From Cloacimonetes bacterium SCGC AAA252-N17 (GTDB lineage: Bacteria; Cloacimonadota; Cloacimonadia; JGIOTU-2), in the NCBI GenBank assembly GCA_000404785.1, contig ASNI01000047.1:5846-19190 (forward strand): a stretch of 13,345 nt of DNA. Reading direction: 5' to 3'. Each line of letters starts with the position of its first letter. Position 1 is the stretch's first letter. The translations under genes were made by a program, and so were the position numbers. Shown here piece by piece: positions 1-7,080 of this stretch. A model generated the notes under the pieces. The model was not told where the DNA came from. It saw nothing but the letters and a program-made list of their open reading frames with translations, and made no database searches.

Positions 1-372
1 TCCAATTAATTTATCATTTACTTCTGTAATTAGATATTCAAAATTTTTAATACCGATTATTTGTTTATTATTTTCCTTTAAGAAATTAATTGTTTGCTTT
101 AGCCCCTTTTCAGCATAGTCAAAAGTATGGTTATTGGCTAAGTTAAAAATATCAATATTCTCAATAGAATGCTCAGGAATTTCGTCTTCTTTTATACCAA
201 GTTGGATAAATTTATTTTCATTAACATAATTTTTCTCATAAATAGATGTTTCAAAATTGCAAACAACAAAATTATCTTTTAATTCATTCTCAATTATGCG
301 AAAAGGATTTTTATTGTTTAATGTCTTAAAAGAACAATCTCCGAGAAAATACAGGCTTTTTTGACTATTCAT
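1..372 (-). CDS. CapA-like (PGA_cap family) protein, 5' part only; runs off the left edge
   Basis: The visible part is 124 codons, open at base 1, starting at the ATG at 372-370. It shows the spaced motifs of the CapA/PGA_cap metallophosphatase-like family: FLGDCSF at residues 9-15 (the GD metal-site motif), VCNFETSI at 37-44 (usual NLE motif, here NFE), and NLANNHTFDY at 77-86 followed by a GL..T..FL helix (90-98) and IIGI (105-108). Family members take part in making or modifying poly-gamma-glutamate and other capsules; the substrate here is unknown. No signal peptide or membrane anchor precedes the GD motif, so this form looks cytoplasmic, unlike the classic membrane-anchored CapA. The start overlaps the end of the glycosyltransferase gene by 8 bases (ATGAATAG), which suggests translational coupling, and a good ribosome site lies just upstream. 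The family call is from motif memory; the C-terminal half is not seen. Confidence 0.78.
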   Translation of the reverse strand, partial: MNSQKSLYFLGDCSFKTLNNKNPFRIIENELKDNFVVCNFETSIYEKNYVNENKFIQLGIKEDEIPEHSIENIDIFNLANNHTFDYAEKGLKQTINFLKENNKQIIGIKNFEYLITEVNDKLIG

Positions 373-1495
373 ATAGTTCCTCGAAAATTTTAATTAGCCT
401 ACTTACATGGTCTTCCCATTTAAACAATTTAATCCGATTTCTTCCTATTTCAATCATTCTGAATTTTTGGTCTTCATTATTATGCAACATAACTATTTTT
501 TCTGCCAATTCTTTTCCATCAAAAGGAGAAAAATAGATCGCAGCATCCCCGCAAATCTCTCGATTTATTGGTGTGTCAGCTGCTATAATAGGTAATCCTG
601 CCGCCATTGCTTCAATCATGGGATGTCCATAAGATTCTGAAATTGATGGAAAAATAAAAATATCTGCTTTTTTATATAATAGTTGAACATCTTTGTATGA
701 TACTTCACCGAGAATAATATTTTTCTGTATATCTTGATTGTATAACTTCTGAAAATCATTTTTCCATGTAGCCATAGATCTGGCATATTTAGTATTTAAA
801 TCCATTGTAATTCTGGCTTGCACTTTAATATTTTGTTCCATTAACATTTTTACCGCGTCGGCAATGACTCCCGGGTTCTTATGAGCATAATACTTCGACA
901 CATATAATAACTTGATTTCATCCCGCTCACCTATACTCTTTTTTGAAAATGAGAAATCATCGATCACTCCCCCTTCATATAATAATACACATTTATTTCC
1001 TAGTTGAGGATAAAAATTGGCAAATGATTTCTTCATGTAATTTGAACCAACAATTATAATATCACTCATTAGTGAAGAAATATATATATTGAATCTTTTT
1101 AAATGAAATCTTATATTTTTTTGTATCGAATTATTAGGATAAATGTATTTTAAATAATTCACATCAAAGAATAATATATTCCTTAAAAATAAGATTTGCT
1201 TTGTTGAAGTAAAGAGTAGCCCAAAATTTCCTGTAGAATAAATTACATTAGCATTGACCTTCTTTATCTTTTTTATTAAAATAATTTGTTCATATAAAAA
1301 TCTAAGAAAATAATTATACTGCGTAATTCTAGTTTTATGTAAAATGACATTTTCACTTTCCATAAAATCACTATTATATGGCAACCATATATGGAATATA
1401 TGTTTCTTATATTTTCTGAGTGATTTTATAAGATTTCCTGTATATGTTTTAATTCCACCAGATTTTGCTGAAATGGCATTAATTGCTATAATCAT
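365..1495 (-). CDS. Glycosyltransferase family 4 (GT-B fold), polysaccharide biosynthesis
   Basis: This 376-residue protein is a typical GT-B, GT4-type retaining glycosyltransferase that would transfer a sugar from a nucleotide-sugar donor to a growing lipid-linked glycan on the cytoplasmic face. The N-terminal acceptor half starts with a strand and glycine loop (SGGIKTYTGNL, 12-22). The C-terminal donor half starts at about 194 (KLLYVSKYYAHKNPG). The E-x7-E donor motif is SESYGHPMIEAMAAGLP (286-302) with E287 and E295, followed by the usual DTPINREICGDAA segment. Its length is normal for the family, with no frameshift. It begins 16 bases after the flippase stop and ends overlapping the CapA-like gene. 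Donor and acceptor sugars cannot be read from the sequence. No strong Shine-Dalgarno precedes the ATG at 1495, but a start before SGGIKTYTG is required by the fold. Confidence 0.92.
   Translation of the reverse strand: MIIAINAISAKSGGIKTYTGNLIKSLRKYKKHIFHIWLPYNSDFMESENVILHKTRITQYNYFLRFLYEQIILIKKIKKVNANVIYSTGNFGLLFTSTKQILFLRNILFFDVNYLKYIYPNNSIQKNIRFHLKRFNIYISSLMSDIIIVGSNYMKKSFANFYPQLGNKCVLLYEGGVIDDFSFSKKSIGERDEIKLLYVSKYYAHKNPGVIADAVKMLMEQNIKVQARITMDLNTKYARSMATWKNDFQKLYNQDIQKNIILGEVSYKDVQLLYKKADIFIFPSISESYGHPMIEAMAAGLPIIAADTPINREICGDAAIYFSPFDGKELAEKIVMLHNNEDQKFRMIEIGRNRIKLFKWEDHVSRLIKIFEELYE
378..382 (-). promoter_or_regulatory. Ribosome binding site of the CapA-like gene
   Basis: On the minus strand this reads GAGGA, 5 bases before the ATG at 372. 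It lies inside the last codons of the upstream glycosyltransferase gene and supports the start chosen for the CapA-like gene. It is one of only three clear Shine-Dalgarno sites in the window. Confidence 0.6.
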
Positions 1496-1511
1496 AGATA
1501 GTTATACCGTT

Positions 1512-3017
1512 TTAAATATTTTTTATTCTTAATAATTCTTTTTTATTCATAATGAACACATAGGTTACAATAATAATAATTGAACAAAGAAGTAGGAGAT
1601 AATTTTTCTCGAACACAAATAACTTTAATATGAGAGATATTAGAATAACAACAAATCCATATAAAAAGATTGTTTTATTCAATAAAAAAGGATATGAAGA
1701 TAAAATTTTTGTTTTTATAATAACAAGCAGATAAATTACTACTGTTAGAGCATAGATGAAGTAAGCGATCGGTAAAACATAGCTATTCAAAAGAGATTTA
1801 AATATAGTAACCACAAGAACATAAGAAACTACTCCCAAAAAATTTGCATAAACCAATTGAATGATTTTTTGAGTAGAATATATTATTCTTTGAATAATAA
1901 TATAAAAGAAAAGGGTTGCAATTGCGAAGGAGTATACAGTTAGGAATCCTGATATAGTATTTAGGTAAGTGGATGAAATATTTAGTATTGTAAGAAACAT
2001 ACTAATAATAAGCTTATCATTTAATATGATGAGACAAAGAAATGAAAACATAATTATACTAACAATTTTTATAGATCCCTCGCTTAATACAAATAAATTA
2101 CGCAAATCATTATTTCCATAATATTTTGACATTTTAGGTAGAATTATTGTAGCTAAGGGTATCACAAGAATACTGGAAAAAACATGTGCGATTCTGAAAG
2201 CCAGATTAAGTTGACTCACAGATCCTTCTATAAACGTTGAAGCGACAGCTTTCTCAATGATTAAAATTAAATTTGTTAAAAAAATAACTACTATAGCAGG
2301 TATGCATAATACAAATAATTTTTTTACATAAACATCGAAAATACTTGATAATTTATTAAATTTCAAATACTTAACAGTAAATGGAACTTGCATTAAAAAC
2401 CATAAAAAGAATCCTACACTTGCTCCAACAGCAGGAGCTAAAATCCCAATTTTATGATAAAAAGCAATAGTTGATACTATAGTAGTGCTATTAGCAACGA
2501 ATAAACCGAATGCAGGAATAATAAAGCTTTCCAATGTATGCATTATTCCTCTTAGAATTGCTGCTAAACCGATAAATAAAATTCCAGGAGAAAGTATTTT
2601 AAAAATATTAGAGAGCATAAGATACTGCTCAAACTGATATCCTGGCGCCATGATTTGCCCGAGTCGATAAGAAAATATATATAATAACAGTGAAGCTACT
2701 AGCACAATTCCACCAATAATAATGAATGCTGAGCTGACAAATTCAGAGAATTTTTTTCCATTAAATTTAACAAATACTTCGCTTGCAACAGGGATGAACG
2801 CTCCAGTTAATAATCCAGCTAACACAATATTAATTGCCATTTCAGTTATTGTATTTGCTATAAAAAAAACATCAGAATTATAGGTAAGACCGAAATATTT
2901 GATAATAAAAAAATGTTTAAAAAAACCTGCTAGTTTACCTAAAATTAAACCTATAGTTACATAACTAATATTTTTTATATTTCTATTTATTCCCATAAAA
3001 CTAATCTGAGATTTCAT
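1512..3017 (-). CDS. MurJ/MviN-type lipid-linked oligosaccharide flippase, probable Wzx role
   Basis: A 501-residue, highly hydrophobic multi-spanning membrane protein with the MurJ (MVF) N-terminal signature: GKLAGFFKHFFIIKYFG (27-43), NSDVFFIANTI (47-57) and LTGAFIPVASEVF (70-82). MurJ flips lipid II; relatives inside exopolysaccharide loci flip other undecaprenyl-linked units, and that role is inferred here from the neighbours (glycosyltransferase, Wzy-like, Wzz-like, SLBB). Aligned by eye to E. coli MurJ from memory, the equivalents of R18 and R24 are K28 and K34, D39 is kept as D49, and R52 is replaced by I62, which argues against a lipid II substrate. Start: the ATG at 3017 overlaps the upstream gene by 17 bases and has a weak TGGA before it. 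A second in-frame ATG at 2996 lies beyond the upstream stop but has no ribosome site, so the start is uncertain by seven codons. Confidence 0.87.
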   Translation of the reverse strand: MKSQISFMGINRNIKNISYVTIGLILGKLAGFFKHFFIIKYFGLTYNSDVFFIANTITEMAINIVLAGLLTGAFIPVASEVFVKFNGKKFSEFVSSAFIIIGGIVLVASLLLYIFSYRLGQIMAPGYQFEQYLMLSNIFKILSPGILFIGLAAILRGIMHTLESFIIPAFGLFVANSTTIVSTIAFYHKIGILAPAVGASVGFFLWFLMQVPFTVKYLKFNKLSSIFDVYVKKLFVLCIPAIVVIFLTNLILIIEKAVASTFIEGSVSQLNLAFRIAHVFSSILVIPLATIILPKMSKYYGNNDLRNLFVLSEGSIKIVSIIMFSFLCLIILNDKLIISMFLTILNISSTYLNTISGFLTVYSFAIATLFFYIIIQRIIYSTQKIIQLVYANFLGVVSYVLVVTIFKSLLNSYVLPIAYFIYALTVVIYLLVIIKTKILSSYPFLLNKTIFLYGFVVILISLILKLFVFEKNYLLLLCSIIIIVTYVFIMNKKELLRIKNI

Positions 3018-4602
3018 ATTCCAGTGAAATAATTATCTTAGCTAATGTTTCTTTAATTTCCAAAAATCTGTGTGCTAATAATGTATTCCACTCAAGCTTA
3101 ATAGTATTCATTATTGAATTTAAAGTTTGTGCAGCAAGATATGCTTCTTCAAGTTTGCCTATAGTTTTTGCTTTCTTAATAATTTCTTCTAAAGTTATTA
3201 GATACCTATAATCGTCAATTCCTTCACGTCTCGCCTCCCATTTAATAAATGGTATTGGCCCCTGATTAGAGGGAAGTACATATCCATATTTCGGGATATA
3301 TGCAGGAAAGACCTGATTTTCTTTTTTCAAATATAGGTCTTTATAATGGATATAAACCCAGCAAAAATTTCCTTTGGCTTTAGCTTTATAAGTAAACAAG
3401 CCAGCAAAATACCTTTGCTCGCCTGGGCTAAAGCGATTTGGTCTACAATCATATATCCAAAAATCTTTACCTTGTCTCTCAGCTAATAGACGATATTTTT
3501 CAATCTGCTCAAAATATATATCATACATCCAAATATCGTATAGATCTCCTACTTGCTGTATACCTTTAGGCCCAATAGCTGTTATTAATTTGGGCATTAA
3601 GCTCCGAGATAATACTTTATAAGATCTATTATAAATTGTTCGCGCGTTTTTTACAAAACCTGAACGGAAAGGTTCATCAACTAAATAGAAAAGAAATTCA
3701 GGCCAATCATTTTCTCTACTTTGTTGAATTATTTTTTTAATAGTAGCCATATTTAAGTCACCACCACCAAGCGAATTACCTTCTTTTTTCGATAAAAACA
3801 GAATAGGTGCATTGCTTGCCACCAATTTACTCTCTTTTAAAATTTTCATTACTGTATTAAGGCCAGTTCCACTTCCTCGCCATGATTTTTCAAAATCGCA
3901 ATAGCAAGATCCATCCTTTTTCAAAAATTCTAAATAATTATATACTGTTACAGAATTCATTTCATGATTTTTCATATCTTCAAAATATTTTTTTTGATAT
4001 TTTAATGAGGAATACATCTGTGGACTTCTTGCCTCATCATAATACATACCGAAGGGTATATCAGGTTTTGATAACTTTATTGGATAAACCTCAATGCAAA
4101 GAGTAAGACTATTTATAATATTATTATCATCCAATATTTTAATATTTCCAAAATACTTTCCTTGTTGACTATCTTCTGGAATTCTAATATTAATCCAGAT
4201 ATAAACGAGCTGGTTCTTTATTAGTCTTATTTTTTTAAAATTTATTAGAAAAAACGGGAAATAGTTGTTTTCCAATCTTGCAGTTTTTCCATAAAAAAAC
4301 TTACATTCTTCTAGTTTAATTTTATTATTATCTTCCCCATAAAGGGTTTTATCAATAACTATTCCTACATTTTCAATATTTCTATTCCCTTCTATCCAAA
4401 AAGTAATTGGCTCAGATTCATTTAATGCCATTTTAATATTGATTGTATCAATCCCTATTAATAAGGAAGAGCATTCTTTCATTGTTATAAAATCGTATAA
4501 TTTATCTTTGGTTTTTAAAACTTTGACTTCAGAACAAGCATTTTTATTGAGGCAAAAAAGAAGAATTATAATTCCAACAAAGATTTTGATAGTATCACTC
4601 AT
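3001..4602 (-). CDS. Secreted DUF4091-type, GH123-like glycoside hydrolase candidate
   Basis: A 533-residue protein with a Sec-type signal (hydrophobic 7-18, possible cleavage near NACSE, 21-25; C17 and C23 do not sit in a good lipobox). A beta-rich N-terminal region (about 25-180) is followed by a probable TIM-barrel-like region beginning IPFGMYYDEARSP (near 184). FLFYLVDEPF holds an adjacent acidic pair, D309-E310. The C-terminal block WEARREGIDDYRYL (455-468) is the hallmark I associate with DUF4091 proteins. GH123 enzymes, the nearest characterised relatives I know, cleave N-acetylgalactosaminides with an adjacent Asp-Glu pair; calling D309-E310 catalytic is inference. The ATGA overlap with the polymerase gene and the overlap with the flippase gene tie it to polysaccharide assembly, perhaps as a periplasmic trimming, releasing or modifying enzyme. 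The true substrate is unknown, and a non-catalytic role cannot be excluded. Confidence 0.75.
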   Translation of the reverse strand: MSDTIKIFVGIIILLFCLNKNACSEVKVLKTKDKLYDFITMKECSSLLIGIDTINIKMALNESEPITFWIEGNRNIENVGIVIDKTLYGEDNNKIKLEECKFFYGKTARLENNYFPFFLINFKKIRLIKNQLVYIWINIRIPEDSQQGKYFGNIKILDDNNIINSLTLCIEVYPIKLSKPDIPFGMYYDEARSPQMYSSLKYQKKYFEDMKNHEMNSVTVYNYLEFLKKDGSCYCDFEKSWRGSGTGLNTVMKILKESKLVASNAPILFLSKKEGNSLGGGDLNMATIKKIIQQSRENDWPEFLFYLVDEPFRSGFVKNARTIYNRSYKVLSRSLMPKLITAIGPKGIQQVGDLYDIWMYDIYFEQIEKYRLLAERQGKDFWIYDCRPNRFSPGEQRYFAGLFTYKAKAKGNFCWVYIHYKDLYLKKENQVFPAYIPKYGYVLPSNQGPIPFIKWEARREGIDDYRYLITLEEIIKKAKTIGKLEEAYLAAQTLNSIMNTIKLEWNTLLAHRFLEIKETLAKIIISLEYEISD

Positions 4603-5945
4603 TTTAGTTTATTTACGTTTAATTGATTTCCAGAAATTGATTGGTTATCATAATAGAATTCCAAATTATTAGATTGTAATGAAATTCCTATTAGAGTCCA
4701 AAATATTATATTTGATATATTACCAGCCGAAAGCATCATACTTTCAAAAAAACCATGAAAAATTGCACCCCAAAAAAGAGAATAACAACATATGGTGAAT
4801 ATTTTTCCCTCTCCATTAGAAATCCTGATTTTTTTAATAAATTTACACATAACAAAAATTAGAAAAGACAAAAAAAGTGCAAAGCCTATAATTCCCGTCT
4901 CACAAAGTACTTCAATATATATATTATGAAAATGTAAACCCAAATGCCATTTGTTAATATCATACTTTCTTAATAAAAGTCTATTACTCATTATCTGCTT
5001 AGAGGTACCGTATCCATTTCCAATAATTTTTTGATCTGAAAATCTACTTAAACCTGCTTTCCAAATCTTATCTCTATATGTTAGAGGATTATCCGATAAT
5101 CTTAAAATCTGCATTGTCACAGGAGAACTTAATAAAACTATTGAAAAAACTAGAAAGGCTACTAAAAAAATTCTAAACCATTTTTTCTTAACATAATATA
5201 ATATTACCATTATTGAGATAAACATTCCAAGCATAGAAGCTCGGGAAAAAGTAAAAATTGTAATGATAAATATTAATAATGTCACAATAAAATTTAAAAT
5301 TCTATTTATTTTTCTTTTAGAAGTTAATAAATAATAACAAAAAATAGGCAATGATACAAAAAGAATCATACCTAATTCATTTGGATTAAAAAAAATCCCG
5401 CTAAATCTTACTCCCCAAAAATCATATGCCCATCTTGGTGAAAGAATTAATAATATACCATTTAATACAATAATAAATAAAAATATATTTTTTATAAGTT
5501 TTAGAATGTTTTCTTTGTCATTTTTAGTCTTAGTAATTTCAGGAATAATTACAAAACTAAAAAGAATTAAAAAAATTAAGGTTATAGACTTAAACAAACT
5601 AGTTTTAATATTCATTGAGAAAAAGGAGAATAAAAATATATATATTGCAAAAAAGATTATAGGTAGCTTATAATAATCGGATCTAAAAGAAAGTTTCCAT
5701 TTATCAAATTTAAAAATTATAAGTTCAAATATTACAAATACAAAAAATATTGCCCACTTAAGTAAATAAAAAATATCCGTTCTAATTAATGCCTTATCAA
5801 CTATTGAAATTATAAAGATGCTAAAAAGTAAAAATAACATAAGTTTAAACTTATGCATAAAATAAATTATCGAAAAGACTAAAAATAGAATTGAATTTGT
5901 AAGGACTTTTTTAGGAATGGTATAGATTGAGGGTAATAGAACCAT
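4599..5945 (-). CDS. O-antigen polymerase/ligase family membrane protein (Wzy_C/WaaL-like)
   Basis: A 448-residue integral membrane protein, extremely rich in F, I and L, with hydrophobic segments along nearly its whole length. Family signatures are visible: RFSGIFFNPNELG (180-192, the R..G.F.NPN.LG motif), FSRASMLG (233-240), and a large extracytoplasmic loop with IGNGYGT (308-314) and HFHNIYIEVLCETGIIG (338-354, the HN.Y.E.L.E.G..G motif of Wzy_C). Such proteins either polymerise undecaprenyl-linked repeat units (Wzy) or ligate glycans to lipid A-core or protein (WaaL/PglL); sequence alone does not decide. Its position between a Wzz-like regulator and a flippase favours a Wzy role. It starts 8 bases after the Wzz stop with no Shine-Dalgarno, and its stop overlaps the next start as ATGA. 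One hand-counted 60-base line inside it has only 12% G+C. Confidence 0.88.
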   Translation of the reverse strand: MVLLPSIYTIPKKVLTNSILFLVFSIIYFMHKFKLMLFLLFSIFIISIVDKALIRTDIFYLLKWAIFFVFVIFELIIFKFDKWKLSFRSDYYKLPIIFFAIYIFLFSFFSMNIKTSLFKSITLIFLILFSFVIIPEITKTKNDKENILKLIKNIFLFIIVLNGILLILSPRWAYDFWGVRFSGIFFNPNELGMILFVSLPIFCYYLLTSKRKINRILNFIVTLLIFIITIFTFSRASMLGMFISIMVILYYVKKKWFRIFLVAFLVFSIVLLSSPVTMQILRLSDNPLTYRDKIWKAGLSRFSDQKIIGNGYGTSKQIMSNRLLLRKYDINKWHLGLHFHNIYIEVLCETGIIGFALFLSFLIFVMCKFIKKIRISNGEGKIFTICCYSLFWGAIFHGFFESMMLSAGNISNIIFWTLIGISLQSNNLEFYYDNQSISGNQLNVNKLK

Positions 5946-5953
5946 ATAATAAA

Positions 5954-7063
5954 TTATTTTTTGGTTAAAATCTTTTTGTAATTATAGACAAAAATAACAT
6001 ATATTGAGAAAATAAAAATACTGGCTATAAAGGCAAATATAACTATAATAGCTCTATGGGGTTTATTTTTATGCTCTGGTCTTACCGCCCTATCCAGTAC
6101 TTGCACTGTAGGCACATTCCTTGCTTCCTCAATCTTAGCTTGCTCATATTGGGGGCCTAAATATTCTAAAAGCTTAGCGTAATATTCTGCTTTTCTTTTC
6201 AGTTGCAAATACTCCTTCTGCATATCTGGAATACTTTCAAAATTAAGAAAGAGTTTATCTGAAGATTTATCTGAGTAAAACTCATCAAACTTGTTATGCA
6301 GAATTTTCAACTCTCTCTCCAACGCTATAACCTCTGGACTGTTTGGTGTAAGTACTTTTTTCTTAACCTCTAATTCTACCTCTTTACTCATTATCAGAGC
6401 TTTCATATCTGCTGCTTTTTCCACACCTGCTTTCATCTGGTCAGTAATGCTTATTATACCTTTTTTCTCCATAAATTGGCTTATATTGTTTTCTAAATTA
6501 TTTAAACTATCCCTTACAATCTCCATCCTATTCTCAATAAATTCTCTACTGCTTTTTGCTTTGCTGGTTGTTAATGTTATATTTAAATTGTCCAAACAAT
6601 CTACAACATAATTTGCTATATCTGCTACAATTTCTTGATTTTTATCTAAAACAGAAACTTCAATCTGTTCTTCATCCCCTACATTAATCATTATATGTTC
6701 TCGTACCATCTTTATAGCTGATTCCAAATTATCAATTTTGTATCGTTCTTGATAATCAAATTTTTCACTAATTGATTTAAGTAATGCTCTACTTTTTAAT
6801 ATTGCAAGAAGTCTCATCTGGCTTTCACCACCACCCAACATTCCACCAAGTCCAAAAGCACTTAGATTTGCACCCAGTCCACCAAATTGTCCTTCTTCGT
6901 TAGCAGGTGGCATAATTACAGTTGTTGCCTTATACCATTTTGGCAAAATCAAACTTATACCTGCTGAGATTATCGTAACAATTAAAACAGTGATAATTAT
7001 AAATCTTCTCTTTCCCCAAATTATATTCCAATAATCCACCAAATTAATTTCTTTATCTTCCAT
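5954..7063 (-). CDS. Wzz-type chain-length determinant / polysaccharide co-polymerase, no kinase domain
   Basis: A 369-residue inner-membrane protein that would set polymer length together with the Wzy-like protein. A short cytoplasmic start (LVDYWNIIWGKRR, 8-20) leads to a first membrane helix (about 21-41). Then come the Wzz core start (PKWYKATTVIMPP, 41-53), a glycine-rich loop (58-79), a long helical, partly coiled-coil periplasmic domain with a GNVR-like YLQLKRKAEYYAKLLEY segment, a proline-bearing stretch (VPTVQVLDRAVRPEHKNKPH) and a second helix close to the C terminus. There is no Walker motif or tyrosine cluster after it, so it is not fused to a BY-kinase. I chose the ATG at 7063 because AGAGG sits just before it and the Wzz domain begins there; the reading frame stays open upstream to 7162, but that part overlaps the SLBB gene and is cysteine-rich and unlike the family. 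Confidence 0.9.
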   Translation of the reverse strand: MEDKEINLVDYWNIIWGKRRFIIITVLIVTIISAGISLILPKWYKATTVIMPPANEEGQFGGLGANLSAFGLGGMLGGGESQMRLLAILKSRALLKSISEKFDYQERYKIDNLESAIKMVREHIMINVGDEEQIEVSVLDKNQEIVADIANYVVDCLDNLNITLTTSKAKSSREFIENRMEIVRDSLNNLENNISQFMEKKGIISITDQMKAGVEKAADMKALIMSKEVELEVKKKVLTPNSPEVIALERELKILHNKFDEFYSDKSSDKLFLNFESIPDMQKEYLQLKRKAEYYAKLLEYLGPQYEQAKIEEARNVPTVQVLDRAVRPEHKNKPHRAIIVIFAFIASIFIFSIYVIFVYNYKKILTKK

Positions 7064-7067
7064 TTTT

Positions 7068-7072
7068 CCTCT
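7068..7072 (-). promoter_or_regulatory. Ribosome binding site deciding the Wzz-like start
   Basis: The minus strand reads AGAGG followed by AAAA and the ATG at 7063. The site fills most of the 17-base gap after the SLBB stop (7081) and supports the shorter start over the in-frame ATG at 7162. Confidence 0.65.
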
Positions 7073-7080
7073 AAAAAATT

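Noticed and set aside
6291..6611. A 106-codon plus-strand open frame opposite the Wzz-like gene
   Set aside because: It mirrors the helical Wzz coding sequence; its hydrophobic look comes from antisense of charged helix codons.
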